Below, one piece after another: positions 7,374-16,735 of a stretch of 64,000 nucleotides of DNA. The position numbers were made by a program, and so were the translations under genes. Below the pieces are notes generated by a model. The model ran no database searches and had not been told where the DNA came from. It was given only the letters and a program-made list of their open reading frames with translations. Source of the stretch: Actinosynnema sp042752395 (GTDB taxonomy: Bacteria > Actinomycetota > Actinomycetes > Mycobacteriales > Pseudonocardiaceae); NCBI RefSeq assembly GCF_042752395.1, contig NZ_JBHYXZ010000025.1, positions 11,538-75,537 of the forward strand, read 5' to 3'. The first letter of the stretch is position 1. Each line of letters starts with the position of its first letter.

Positions 7374-9605
7374 TCAGTCGGCGTAGTGGACGTCGGGCCA
7401 GGGCGGGGTGGTCATGCCGTTGCCGATGTGGAAGCTCGGGTGTGGTGGTTGGTTGTAGGCGGTGTTCTGCCAGGCGACGGCGACGCGGTACATGGTGTCG
7501 TGCATGAGGGTGGGGATGCGCCGGTCGGTCTGGTGCGGGGTGGTGTAGATGCGGAGCGCGCGGTTGTCGGTGGTGCGCCAGACGACTTCCTCGCGCCAGT
7601 CGCCGAAGAGGTCGGCGCTGAGGGCGGGGGTGGCCTTGGTGCCGTTGTTGGAGGCGACGCCGGAACCGGTGAGCAGGCGGGTGTCGCCGCCGGTGCCGTA
7701 CTTGTCGATGCGGGTCTGGTCCAGCAGTTCACGGGTCGGGTCGCCGTCCCACCAGATCACGAAGTTCGCCGAGGACGGCTTGCGCCCGATGGCGGTGCCG
7801 CGGGTGTCGCGCAGCTGGCTGTCGGCGTTGGACCACGACTCCGCGCCGGGGCTGCCCGCGTAGATGTCGTCGGACACGCCGCGACCGTTGTCGCTGCCCG
7901 ACGCCGTGGTCCACAACCGCTGACCGGTGCGGGCGTCGGCGAACCACGAACCCGGCTTCGAGGAGTCCTCCGACACCTTGAAGTACTCCAGGCCCGGACG
8001 TGACGGGTCCAGGTCGCCCACGTGCCCGGCGTCGCCGTGGCCCAGCCCCGTGGTCCACAGGCCGCGGCCGTTGTCGTCGATGGTGGCCGCGCCGTACACG
8101 ATCTCGTCCCGACCGTCCTGGTCCACGTCCGCGATGCTCAACGAGTGGTTGCCCTGACCCGCGTACCCCGAGTTGCCCGAGGCGTTGGAGTCGAACGTCC
8201 ACCGCTTCACCAACCGGCGATCGCGGAAGTCCCACGCCGCGATCACCGCACGCGTGTAGTACCCCCGCGCCATGATCAACGAAGGACGGGCCCCGTCCAG
8301 GTACGCCGTGCCGGCCAGGAACCGGTCCACCCGGTTGCCGTAGGTGTCACCCCACGAGCCCACGTTCCCGCGCGGCGGGTCGTAGTCGACGGTGGACACC
8401 GCCGCGCCGGTCAGGCCGTCGAACATCGTCAGGAACTCCGGTCCGGACAGGACGTACCCCGAGGAGTTGCGGTAGTCCGCGGAGGCGTTGCCGATCACCG
8501 TGCCGCGACCGTCCCGCGTCCCGTCCGCGGTCTTCATCGCCACCTCGGCCCGACCGTCGCCGTCGAAGTCGTACACCTGGAACTGCGTGTAGTGCGCGCC
8601 CGCCCGGATGTTGCGGCCCAGGTCGATCCGCCACAACCGGGTCCCGTCCAACCGGTAGGCGTCGATGAACACGTTGCCGGTCACGCCCGACTGCGAGTTG
8701 TCCTTGGCGTTGTCCGGGTCCCACTTGAGCACGAACTCGTAGTCACCGTCGCCGTCGAGGTCGCCCACGCTCGCGTCGTTGGCGACATAGCCGCTGCCCG
8801 GCGACTGGATCGGCACGTCCCGGTACCCGGAGGCGAACGACAGCGAGGCCGGCGAGGCCGGCTGCTCCACCCCGTCCACCACCGCCCGCACCGTGTACGA
8901 CGCGTCCGCCGCCCCGCCGGCGTCCAGGAAGTTGGTCGACGACGTCACCGGCGACGAGTTCACCTTCGTCCCACCCCGGTACACGTTGAACCCCACGGAG
9001 CGCGGATCACCCGCCAACAACCGCCAACTCACCAGGTTCCCGCTCCCGGACCGCACGCTCACCACACCGCGGTCCAAGCGCTCCACCTGCCGACGACCCG
9101 TCGGATCACCCGAACCGGGAACCGTGGTCGTGGTCGTGGTCGTCGTTGTCGTGGTGGTGGTCGTGCTGGTCGAGGTGGAGGTCGGGCCGACATCGCCCGT
9201 GCAGATCGTGCCGTTCAGCGCGAACGACGACGGCGTGCCCACCTCGCTGCCGCTCATCGTCCCGTTGAACCCGAACGACGCCGTGCCGCCCGTCGGGATG
9301 GACCGGTTCCAGTCCACATTGGACGCCGTCACGGACGCCCCCGACGCGGCGAACACCGCGTTCCACCCCTGGTCGAACCGCTCCGAACCGGGGAACGACC
9401 AGGCCAACCGCCACCCGTCCACCGGATCACCCAGGTTGGTGATCGTCACGTTGGCGGAGAACCCGCCCTGCCACTTGTTCTGCACCGTGAAGTCGACCTC
9501 GCAGCCGGGGGCGGCCGAGGCCACTCCCGCCACCGCGAGGCCGGCGGTCAGCGCGCTGATCGCCGCGCCGGCGACGACCACTCGCACCCGCGAGTTCCTG
9601 AGCAC
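7374..9605 (-). CDS. Secreted rhamnogalacturonan lyase (PL11) with N-terminal CBM2
   Basis: A protein of 743 residues. It has a Sec signal (about 1-32, ending VASAAPG), then a family 2 carbohydrate-binding module (33-135; paired Cys, conserved Trp in QNKWQGGF and VDGWRLAWSF), a Thr/Ser linker containing a run of about 14 Thr, and a PL11 catalytic region from about residue 165. The latter shows the calcium-binding beta-propeller motifs DLDGDGDYEFVLKWDP and DFDGDGRAEVAMKTADGT. PL11 enzymes cleave the rhamnose-galacturonate backbone of pectin. The GTG start at 9605 has GGAG 6 nt upstream. Two LacI-type operators lie upstream, so induction by plant sugars is likely. Confidence 0.93.
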   Translation of the reverse strand: MLRNSRVRVVVAGAAISALTAGLAVAGVASAAPGCEVDFTVQNKWQGGFSANVTITNLGDPVDGWRLAWSFPGSERFDQGWNAVFAASGASVTASNVDWNRSIPTGGTASFGFNGTMSGSEVGTPSSFALNGTICTGDVGPTSTSTSTTTTTTTTTTTTTTVPGSGDPTGRRQVERLDRGVVSVRSGSGNLVSWRLLAGDPRSVGFNVYRGGTKVNSSPVTSSTNFLDAGGAADASYTVRAVVDGVEQPASPASLSFASGYRDVPIQSPGSGYVANDASVGDLDGDGDYEFVLKWDPDNAKDNSQSGVTGNVFIDAYRLDGTRLWRIDLGRNIRAGAHYTQFQVYDFDGDGRAEVAMKTADGTRDGRGTVIGNASADYRNSSGYVLSGPEFLTMFDGLTGAAVSTVDYDPPRGNVGSWGDTYGNRVDRFLAGTAYLDGARPSLIMARGYYTRAVIAAWDFRDRRLVKRWTFDSNASGNSGYAGQGNHSLSIADVDQDGRDEIVYGAATIDDNGRGLWTTGLGHGDAGHVGDLDPSRPGLEYFKVSEDSSKPGSWFADARTGQRLWTTASGSDNGRGVSDDIYAGSPGAESWSNADSQLRDTRGTAIGRKPSSANFVIWWDGDPTRELLDQTRIDKYGTGGDTRLLTGSGVASNNGTKATPALSADLFGDWREEVVWRTTDNRALRIYTTPHQTDRRIPTLMHDTMYRVAVAWQNTAYNQPPHPSFHIGNGMTTPPWPDVHYAD

Positions 9606-9629
9606 CGTTGCTCCATTCGCTCTGGCACC

Positions 9630-9647
9630 TCTGGGAGCGCTCCCAGA
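9630..9647. promoter_or_regulatory. CebR-type operator
   Basis: TCTGGGAGCGCTCCCAGA is a perfect 18-bp palindrome 25 bp before the PL11 start codon. Its core TGGGAGCGCTCCCA is the established binding site of CebR, the LacI-family regulator of cellulose and cello-oligosaccharide use in Streptomyces. It lies where it would block transcription. Confidence 0.75.
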
Positions 9648-9736
9648 AACGGCCTGACGTGTCCGATCCGGTCATGGTGGCGGATGATGACGTCGCTGTC
9701 ATCGGTGAAACGATTCAAGCTGGTCGCTCGCCACCA

Positions 9737-9752
9737 TGGAAAGCGCTATCCA
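9737..9752. promoter_or_regulatory. Second LacI-type operator
   Basis: TGGAAAGCGCTATCCA is an imperfect palindrome centred on CG, the general form of LacI-family operators. It is about 130 bp upstream of the PL11 start and differs in sequence from the CebR-type site, so a second regulator may act here. Confidence 0.45.
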
Positions 9753-9983
9753 GGTTGTGGGCCACGTCGTGGACAGAGGTTGATCGCGTGTTCGTGCCAC
9801 TGCCGATGTTGTTGGCACCCACGGCTCTTCCGGGGCCAACGGCAGTGGAGTAGACCGTACGAACGCCCGTGTCCCGGTGTCAACAAGCCGGATCGAAAAA
9901 GTTTCGCCGGCGCGAAGGGTCGGCGGTGGCATCGAGCCCCGGGGTCGGCGGGTTGACGCCCGAACGGGTCGACCGCGGCGTGC

Positions 9984-12344
9984 TCAGCGCCTGGGAGCGG
10001 TACCGGAACCCGGGTGCGCCGACCCGGTCCGGCGACGGCGCGGTGTCCACCACGTCAGCTCGCCGAGCAGCGCCATCGTGGCCGGGACGAGCAGGCAGCG
10101 GACGACGGTCGCGTCCACGGCGATCGCGACCGCCATGCCGACGCCGAACATCTTGATCGTCGGGTCGTGGTGGGGCACGAACGCGAGGAAGACCCCGACC
10201 ATGATCGCCGCCGCCGCGGTGATCACGCCGCCGGTGCCGACCAGGCCGTCCCGGACCGCGCGCAGGTTGTCACCCGTCTCGTGCCGACGCCGGCGGACGT
10301 CGCCGAGCAGGAACACCTCGTAGTCCATCGACAGGCCGAACAGCAGGGCGAACAGCATGAGCGGCACGAAGCTGGGGATCGGCACCGGACCGGACAGCCC
10401 GATCCACGTCACGCCCCAGCCCCACGTGAACACCGCCGTCAGGACGCCGTAGGCCGCGCCGATGGAGATCAGGTCCATGACGGCCGCCTTGACGGCGAGC
10501 AGCGGCGCGCGGAAGGCCACCAGCAGGACCGCGACCGACAGCAGCAGCACGGCCCCGATGACGAGGGGGAGCTTGTCGGTGACGCGGTCGGCGAGGTCCA
10601 CCCGGGCGGCGGCGGAGCCACCGACGTGCACGGTCATGCCGGGCACGGACCGGTCGCGCAGGCGGTGGACGAGGTCCGCCGTCGCCGGGTCGCCGCCCGA
10701 CGTCGAGGGGATCACCCGGACCGTGACGAAGCGCCCGTCCGGGGACGGCGTGGGCGGCCCGGCGACGGCCACCCCCGGCTGGGCCCGGACCGCCGCCACG
10801 AGCGCGGGCAGGCGGGGGTCCCGCGGATCGGTGACCGGTGTGGCAGGCCGGCCGAGCACGACGAGCGGCGTGCCCGCGCCCGGCCCGAACGCCGCGGCGA
10901 TGGCGTCGTCCGCCTGGCGGACCGCGGTGGCCGGCGGCGAGGACCCGGCGTCCAACTGGCCGAGGCTCAGGTCTACCGCCGGGGCCGCGAGCAGGGCCAG
11001 CACCGCGACCGCGACCGCGCCCGCCGGTCCGGGTCGGCCGGTCACCCGATCGGCGAAGCGCGCCCACCGACCGGGGCTGACGGGATAAGCCGAGCGATCG
11101 GCGTGCTCGGCGGTGCGCGCCCGCCGGTCCTCGGCAGGGCGGTCGAGGAGGTCTGCCGGGTGATCGGTGGGGCGCTCGATGGCCGGGTGGCCGGCGGGCC
11201 GGCCGACGGGATCGGCCGGGTGACCGGCGGGGTGGCGGCTGGGATCGGCGGGGTGGTGGACGGCCGAGCGGCCGGCGGAACGGGCGCGGCGGGTCAGTCG
11301 GGCGTGCAGCGCGCCGCCGCGGGCGAGTCGCCGCCCGGCCAGGGAGGTCAGCGCGGGCAACAGGGTGAGCGCCGCGAGCACGGCGAACAGCACCGCGACC
11401 CCGCACGTACAGGCGAGCGTCCGCAGCAGCGGCACCCCGGTCAGCCCCAGCCCCGCGAGGGAGACCGCGACCGTCACACCCGCGAAGAGAACCGCCGTGC
11501 CGGAGTCGGCGGCCGCGCGTTCGACCGCGTCCGGCACCCCCAGCCCGGACCGCGCCAGCGTGCGGAACCGGCTCAGCAGGAACAGCGAGTAGTCGATGCC
11601 GACGCCGAGCCCGACCATGAGCGCCAGGGTGGCCGCCTGCGCCGGCATCGGGGTCAGGTTCCCGGCGAGGCCCACGGTCTCCAGCGTCGCGAGCACCGCC
11701 AGGCCGGACGCCAGCAGCGGCAGCACCGCGCCGACCAGGCCCCCGAGGGCGAGGAAGAGCACGAGTGCGGCCAGGACCAGGCCGAACGACTCGTCGCCGG
11801 TGCTGCCCGCCCCGTCGACCACCTGGGCGAACGCGCCACCGGGCAGCACCCGCAGCCCGGCGTCGGCGGCGGGCCGGGCGGCCTCGACGACGGCCCGCGC
11901 CACGGGCTCGGTCAGCTCGGCCCGGCGCACGTCGAGCCCCACCGCGAACCAGCCGGTGCGCCCGTCCGCGGACAGCGAGCCGTCCCGCGTCGCGGGCGGG
12001 TCCACCGTCGTCACGTGCCCGGCCCGGCGCAGGGACTCCGCCGTCGCCGCCAGCACGCCGGCGCGGGCCTGGTCGTCCAGCCGCCCGTCCGGGGCCACCA
12101 GGATCACGGTCCCCGAGGTGGGCGGGGCCTCCGGCGACGCGGTCAGGTCCCGCACGAGCTGCGCGTCGGTGCCCGGCAGGCTCACGTCGTTGTCGGTCGG
12201 CGTGCCGAACACCCGTGCGGCGGCCACGAGGGCCAGCGCCAGCACCACCCACGCCCCGATGACGGTGAACCGGTGGCGGACGCACACCCGGGCCACCGCC
12301 GCGACCGCCCGCGCCGCCCGACCCCCGGGTAACGCGGAAGTCAT
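9984..12344 (-). CDS. MMPL/RND-family transporter
   Basis: A protein of 786 residues. It has the RND duplication: a membrane helix (RFTVIGAWVVLALALVAAA), a periplasmic-type domain, a bundle of helices, a second extracytoplasmic domain and a second bundle. The typical motif GLGVGIDYSLFLLSRFR lies in the first half and its counterpart LLFGLSMDYEVFLLGDVRR in the second. Actinobacterial MMPL proteins export lipids or small molecules, or give resistance. The ATG at 12344 is preferred over upstream starts, which would overlap the divergent methyltransferase region. A cytoplasmic insert (about 11070-11310) is rich in His-Pro-Asp repeats. The substrate is unknown. Confidence 0.88.
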   Translation of the reverse strand: MTSALPGGRAARAVAAVARVCVRHRFTVIGAWVVLALALVAAARVFGTPTDNDVSLPGTDAQLVRDLTASPEAPPTSGTVILVAPDGRLDDQARAGVLAATAESLRRAGHVTTVDPPATRDGSLSADGRTGWFAVGLDVRRAELTEPVARAVVEAARPAADAGLRVLPGGAFAQVVDGAGSTGDESFGLVLAALVLFLALGGLVGAVLPLLASGLAVLATLETVGLAGNLTPMPAQAATLALMVGLGVGIDYSLFLLSRFRTLARSGLGVPDAVERAAADSGTAVLFAGVTVAVSLAGLGLTGVPLLRTLACTCGVAVLFAVLAALTLLPALTSLAGRRLARGGALHARLTRRARSAGRSAVHHPADPSRHPAGHPADPVGRPAGHPAIERPTDHPADLLDRPAEDRRARTAEHADRSAYPVSPGRWARFADRVTGRPGPAGAVAVAVLALLAAPAVDLSLGQLDAGSSPPATAVRQADDAIAAAFGPGAGTPLVVLGRPATPVTDPRDPRLPALVAAVRAQPGVAVAGPPTPSPDGRFVTVRVIPSTSGGDPATADLVHRLRDRSVPGMTVHVGGSAAARVDLADRVTDKLPLVIGAVLLLSVAVLLVAFRAPLLAVKAAVMDLISIGAAYGVLTAVFTWGWGVTWIGLSGPVPIPSFVPLMLFALLFGLSMDYEVFLLGDVRRRRHETGDNLRAVRDGLVGTGGVITAAAAIMVGVFLAFVPHHDPTIKMFGVGMAVAIAVDATVVRCLLVPATMALLGELTWWTPRRRRTGSAHPGSGTAPRR

Positions 12345-12453
12345 CGGCCCCCCGTGATCATCGCGGTAGCATAGCCACGGGGATTCACCGTCCAACCCGG
12401 CTCCCCGGTCCGATGAGGACGGCGCGGCCGGACGCCTCCCGGAGGACTGCGAC

Positions 12454-13218
12454 GTGGAACGGCCGGGTCTTGCTTCGTCGTTCGGCACGGCGGCGGCGGC
12501 CTATGCCGAGCACCGCCCGGACTACGCCGAGGCCGCGGTGCGTTGGGCGTTGGAGCGCGCTCCCGGCGCACGCGTGCTCGACCTGGGGGCCGGCACCGGC
12601 AAGCTCACCGGCACGCTGGTCGCGCTGGGCGTCGACGTCGTCGCGGTCGAGCCCGACCCGGCGATGTTGGCGGAACTGCGCCGTGCCCTGCCGACCGCCC
12701 GCGCCCTGTCCGGCGGCGCCGAGGCGATCCCCCTGCCCGACGCGTCCGTCGACGCCGTGCCGGCGGGGAACGCCCTGCACTGGTTCGACATGGCGCTCGC
12801 GGGCCCCGAGATAGCCCGGGTGCTCGTGCCCGGAGGTGTGCTGAGCGGCCTGTGGAACGTCGTGGACGACCGGGTGGACTGGGTCGCCGGGCTCGCACGC
12901 GTCGCCGGGAGCGCCGCCATCGGTCCACGTGACACCGTCGGCGAGTGGCGCGCCGCGACGGCGGGCCTGCTGCCGACCGGTCCGGGCTCCCCGTTCGGCG
13001 AGCCGGAACGGGCGGAGTTCCCGCACGGGCAGCGCCGCACCGCCGAGTCCCTCGTCGCCACCCTGGCGACGCGCGCGGGGGTGCTGGTCCTGCCGGAACC
13101 GGAACGGGAGGCGGTGCTCGACCGCATCCGGGCGTACCTGGCACACCGCCCGGAGACCGCGTCGGGTGGGTTCACCCTCCCGATGGCGACCGGCGTGCTG
13201 CGCGCCCGACGCCGGTGA
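12454..13218 (+). CDS. Class I SAM-dependent methyltransferase
   Basis: A protein of 254 residues. Motif I VLDLGAGTGKLT, an acidic residue at the end of strand 2 (VAVEPDP), and the post-motif strand with GNALHWFDM give a standard Methyltransf_11-type Rossmann fold. The GTG start at 12454 is preceded by GGAGG with good spacing. It is divergent from the MMPL transporter with about 110 bp between the starts, so the two may share a control region. The substrate cannot be predicted. Confidence 0.88.
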   Translation: MERPGLASSFGTAAAAYAEHRPDYAEAAVRWALERAPGARVLDLGAGTGKLTGTLVALGVDVVAVEPDPAMLAELRRALPTARALSGGAEAIPLPDASVDAVPAGNALHWFDMALAGPEIARVLVPGGVLSGLWNVVDDRVDWVAGLARVAGSAAIGPRDTVGEWRAATAGLLPTGPGSPFGEPERAEFPHGQRRTAESLVATLATRAGVLVLPEPEREAVLDRIRAYLAHRPETASGGFTLPMATGVLRARRR

Positions 13219-13403
13219 ACCGCAGGTCGGCGCGGCGCCATGGCGGCCTGGACGGTTCCGGCGGGCGAACCCGTCACGAGCACCCACGACACCCCGGGAC
13301 CGCCTCCGATCGGGCCGCGGAAGTGTGACGGCGTGGCGAAATGGGCACGGTACTGGGGTCGCGTGCGGCGGCGCGGCGGTACCGACCGAGGAGGAGGGTG
13401 GCG

Positions 13404-14159
13404 ATGGGCGGGCGGCGCGGTCCGGTGGAAGATCACGTCACCGAGGTGCTGGTTCGTCGGCTGGGCGGCGTGACGGGCGCGTTGTCGGAACTGTGCGAGG
13501 ACCTGGACCGGGAAGAGGACCTGGCGGTCCTGCTCGACCGGGTGTGCGAGCAGGTGGTCCGCGCGATCCCGGACGTGGGCTCGGTGAGCGTGACGCTGCT
13601 GTCGGAGGAGGGGCCGACGACCGGCGCGGCGTCCGGTCGGGACGCGGTGGAGATGGACCTCGCCCAGTACCGCACCGGCGAGGGGCCGTGCCTCCAGGCC
13701 GCCCGGACGCGGCGGCTCGTGCGCGCGGCGGCCGCCGAGGTGCCGGACCGGTGGCCGGCCTTCGGCGCGGCGGTCGCACACCGCGGCGTGACGTCGTACC
13801 TGTCGGCCCCGCTGCACGTGGACGACGAGCAACCGGGCTCGCTCAACCTCTACCGCGCCGAACCGGGTGACTTCCGCCCGCTGGACGCGGCCCTGGTCGA
13901 GCTGTTCAGCACCGCGGCGGGCGCGGCGATGCGCAACGCCCGCCGCCACCTGCACGCCCGCGACCAGGCGGCGCAGCTCGGGCTGGCGCTGACCTCGCGG
14001 GCGGTGATCGACCAGGCCAAGGGCATCGTCATGGCCGTGCACCGGGTGTCGGCCGACGAGGCGTTCTCGATGCTGGTCGACCGGTCGCAGCGGGAAAACG
14101 TCAAGCTCCGCGACTACGCCGAGCGCTTCATCGAGGAGGTCCTGGGCGGCGGGGCGTGA
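13404..14159 (+). CDS. GAF-ANTAR RNA-binding antitermination regulator
   Basis: A protein of 251 residues. The GAF domain spans about 30-175 (EGPCLQAARTRR, WPAFGAAVAHRGVTSYLSAPL), and a C-terminal ANTAR three-helix domain spans 185-245 (AVIDQAKGIVMAV, ADEAFSMLVDRSQRENVKLRDYAE). ANTAR domains bind paired hairpins in nascent RNA and prevent termination; GAF senses a small ligand or redox state. ATG 13404 is chosen for its strong GAGGAGGG; a longer frame upstream lacks one. It ends 12 bp from the stop of a convergent gene of the same type. Confidence 0.9.
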   Translation: MGGRRGPVEDHVTEVLVRRLGGVTGALSELCEDLDREEDLAVLLDRVCEQVVRAIPDVGSVSVTLLSEEGPTTGAASGRDAVEMDLAQYRTGEGPCLQAARTRRLVRAAAAEVPDRWPAFGAAVAHRGVTSYLSAPLHVDDEQPGSLNLYRAEPGDFRPLDAALVELFSTAAGAAMRNARRHLHARDQAAQLGLALTSRAVIDQAKGIVMAVHRVSADEAFSMLVDRSQRENVKLRDYAERFIEEVLGGGA

Positions 14160-14171
14160 CGGGCGTCGCGG

Positions 14172-14891
14172 TCACCCCGTGAGCCGGTCCAGCGGGATGC
14201 GGCGCGCCAGCACGTCACCGGCGACGTCGAGCACGGAGCGGTCGGTGGCGAACGCGTGCGCCCGCAGCCTCGCGGACGCGTCCTCCAGGTCGATCCGCAG
14301 CTGCGCCGCCAGCATCCCGGTCGCCATGTTGACGTCCTCGTACGAGATGACGCCGCGCAGGCCGTTCTCGCCCGAGCGCTCGGTGTGCTGGAGCAGGGCG
14401 ATCGTGGTCAGGTCCGCCAGCACCGCGGCGTCGGCGAGCGCGTCGGCGGACAGGCCGCCCGGCCGCCGCCGGTAGAGGTCCAGGGTGCCCACCCCGATGC
14501 CGCCGGCCCGCAGCGGGAACGCGAACACCGCGCCCACGCCCGCCGTCGTCCCCGACCCCGCGAACCCCGGCCACCGCGCCTGGCTCGTCCGCACGTCCGC
14601 GACGAGCACCGGGTCGCCGGTGGCGAACGCCTCGACCCCCGGTCCTTCGCCGAGCGTGTACTGGAGCTCCTCCAACACGGCCGCCCACGGCCCGCTCGCG
14701 CCGAGCACCTCCTGGGTGCGCGCGCCGCTGCGCAACGTCAACGCCGCGCCGTCCACGCCGGTGACGGCGTCGACGCACACCCCGCACACGGCACGCGCCC
14801 AGTCCGCGCGTGCCGGTTCCACCGCGCACTCCGCGATCATCCGCGCCAGCGATTCTCGACGCCGCCCGTCCAACACCGTCCCCGTCGTCAC
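14172..14891 (-). CDS. GAF-ANTAR regulator (second copy, divergent sequence)
   Basis: A protein of 239 residues with an N-terminal GAF domain (YTLGEGPGVEAFATGDPVLVADV, WPGFAGSG) and a C-terminal ANTAR domain (DVNMATGMLAAQLRIDLEDASARLRAHAFATDR). The ANTAR part departs from the usual AKG motif (ATG-MLA). The GTG start at 14891 is the only in-frame start near the GAF domain. It is tail-to-tail with the other GAF-ANTAR gene, so this is not a simple tandem duplication. The RNA target is unknown. Confidence 0.85.
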   Translation of the reverse strand: MTTGTVLDGRRRESLARMIAECAVEPARADWARAVCGVCVDAVTGVDGAALTLRSGARTQEVLGASGPWAAVLEELQYTLGEGPGVEAFATGDPVLVADVRTSQARWPGFAGSGTTAGVGAVFAFPLRAGGIGVGTLDLYRRRPGGLSADALADAAVLADLTTIALLQHTERSGENGLRGVISYEDVNMATGMLAAQLRIDLEDASARLRAHAFATDRSVLDVAGDVLARRIPLDRLTG

Positions 14892-15042
14892 CGTGAACGC
14901 ACCGCGGGCAGCGCTCGACCGCCCGCGAATCCGCTCGAACCGGTCACGGGTACTGCCCCGTCACGTAGCTAACCGGGAATCAGCGCGGTTCGCATTTCGG
15001 CGAGGCGGTCCGGAGCGTCGGATATCGGTGTTTTGGGTGCGG

Positions 15043-15441
15043 TCACCGGTGCGCGGCGGACATGCCGCCGGCCGTTCGCACCGCGCTGAGCGCGTCCCGC
15101 ACGGTCGGGTGGACGTCCACGGTCTCGCGCACGAGCGTGATCTCCAGGGGGCGCAGGACGGCGCGGCGGTCGGTCGCCACGGCGAACCCGAGGCCGAGTC
15201 GCGTCGCGCTCCCGTACGCGTCGACCACGAGTTGGAGGCCGGTGGAGCCGAAGAACTCGACTTCGGTGAAATCGAGCACGAGCGCGGCCGGCCGCCGGCC
15301 GAGCTGCGCGACGATGGCCGCGCGCACCGACTCCTCGCAGGCCAGGTCGATCTCGCCGGTCACCCGGACCACGGCCGTGCCGTCGTGGTCGGAGGTGGTC
15401 GTGACGGTCAGTGTCGTGCTTTCGGTGCAGGTGTCGCCCAT
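15043..15441 (-). CDS. STAS-domain anti-sigma factor antagonist
   Basis: A protein of 132 residues. STAS fold with VVRVTGEIDLACEESV and the phosphoacceptor region LDFTEVEFFGSTGLQLV, where the Ser is the residue normally phosphorylated by an anti-sigma kinase. Such proteins release stress sigma factors in partner-switching cascades. ATG 15441 is chosen because CGAGGAG precedes it; the frame continues upstream without family similarity. No anti-sigma kinase is adjacent, so the partner lies elsewhere. Proximity to two GAF-ANTAR genes suggests a stress-signalling patch. Confidence 0.88.
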   Translation of the reverse strand: MGDTCTESTTLTVTTTSDHDGTAVVRVTGEIDLACEESVRAAIVAQLGRRPAALVLDFTEVEFFGSTGLQLVVDAYGSATRLGLGFAVATDRRAVLRPLEITLVRETVDVHPTVRDALSAVRTAGGMSAAHR

Positions 15442-15843
15442 GGGGCACACTCCTCGGTCTGGCACGAAACCAACAACCGAGCTTCTGCTCAACCCGATTC
15501 GTCGATCCGCACTGCGTATGTGGCGGGCAGACCACACCGACGGTACGGCGTCGAGCGGGGAACCACAACAACCCCACGCGAGTGCCCGACCCGCTTTCAC
15601 CGAAACGCGTGGGTTTCCCTTGGGGGGCGCATCGATCCGTGTCACTGCGTGGTCACCGCTCGTCTTCCAGGGGTTCTCCACGGGAATCAGGGGGCGACGG
15701 ACCGCCACCCGGAAGGGTGAGTGTGTGTTCGGCCACCCCGAGGGTCCCCGGCGGCCGCGTCACCGGATCGCGTGGCGGCCCTGCGGGCGCGGGGCGACGG
15801 GGGGAGGATCGGCGGGACGTGGACGTGGCCGAGGGAGCGCACG
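15442..15843. promoter_or_regulatory. Divergent intergenic region between STAS and amidotransferase genes
   Basis: About 400 bp without a supported gene. It should hold promoters in both directions. The left edge carries the STAS ribosome-binding site. Frames that cross the region lack family similarity. I see no clear operator palindrome. Confidence 0.5.
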
Positions 15844-16713
15844 GTGTGCCGGTTGTTCGGGCTTTCCGCCGCACCCCGGCGGGTGCGGGCGACGTTCTGG
15901 CTGCTGGAGGCCCCGGACAGCCTGGCGGCGCAGAGCAGGCGCGAGCCGGACGGCACGGGCCTGGGCGTGTTCGACGCCGACGGCGCGCCGAGGGTGGACA
16001 AGCGGCCGCTGGCGGCCTACCGGGACGGCGAGTTCGCCCGGGAGGCCAAGGAGCGCGAGTCGACCACGTTCCTCGCGCACATCCGCTACGCCTCCACCGG
16101 CGGCCTCGACCCGCGCAACACGCACCCGTTCGAGCAGCGCGGCCGGCTGTTCGCCCACAACGGCGTCCTCGGCGACCTCCCGGCACTGGAGGCCGAGCTG
16201 GGCGAGCACCGCGACCTGGTGGCGGGGGACACCGACTCGGAGCGGCTGTTCGCGCTGATCACCAAGCACACCGACGCCAACGGCGGCGACCTCGCCGGCG
16301 CGATCACGACCGCCGTCCGGTGGGCCGCCGAGCACCTGCCGGTCTACGCGGTCAACCTCGTGCTCACCACGCCGTCCGAGCTGTACGCGCTGCGCTACCC
16401 GGACACGCACGACCTGTTCGTGCTGCGCCGCGGCGCGGGCGGCCCGCACGGCGGCAGGCACCTGGAGCACGCGAGCACCGCCGGCCGCATCCGGGCCCGG
16501 TCCGGCGCGCTGGCCGAGCACCCGGCGGTGGTCGTGGCCAGCGAGCGCATGGACGAGGACCCCGGCTGGCACGAGCTGCGCCCCGGCGAGCTGCTGCACG
16601 TGGACGCGCGGCAGCGGTCCACCCGGCGCGTCGTGCTCGACCACCCGCCCCGCCACCGGCTCACCCTGGACGACCTCGGCGCGCACGCCGCCGCCTCGCA
16701 GTCCGGCGGCTGA
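15844..16713 (+). CDS. Class II glutamine amidotransferase (Ntn hydrolase)
   Basis: A protein of 289 residues. The GTG start at 15844 puts Cys at position 2 (CRLFGLSA), the N-terminal nucleophile after Met removal, as in YafJ/EgtC-type enzymes. FLAHIRYASTGG and a glutamine-site NTHPFEQRGRLFAHNG block follow, as does the D-T-D-S-E-R motif. No synthase domain is attached, so it either hydrolyses glutamine or works with a partner. The next gene, 22 bp downstream, is glutamate decarboxylase. This suggests a glutamine-to-glutamate-to-GABA route that consumes protons and releases ammonia (inference). Confidence 0.85.
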   Translation: MCRLFGLSAAPRRVRATFWLLEAPDSLAAQSRREPDGTGLGVFDADGAPRVDKRPLAAYRDGEFAREAKERESTTFLAHIRYASTGGLDPRNTHPFEQRGRLFAHNGVLGDLPALEAELGEHRDLVAGDTDSERLFALITKHTDANGGDLAGAITTAVRWAAEHLPVYAVNLVLTTPSELYALRYPDTHDLFVLRRGAGGPHGGRHLEHASTAGRIRARSGALAEHPAVVVASERMDEDPGWHELRPGELLHVDARQRSTRRVVLDHPPRHRLTLDDLGAHAAASQSGG

Positions 16714-16735
16714 ACCGCTACCGAAAGGCCCTGCC

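Larger units (their letters stand above)
9606..9983 (-). promoter_or_regulatory. Upstream regulatory region of the rhamnogalacturonan lyase gene
   Basis: This 378-bp stretch has no gene. It separates the MMPL gene stop from the PL11 start on the same strand and holds two LacI-type palindromes, listed separately. An extra 6-bp inverted repeat (GATGAC/GTCATC, about 9686-9703) is also present. No confident -10/-35 pair was picked. Confidence 0.6.
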
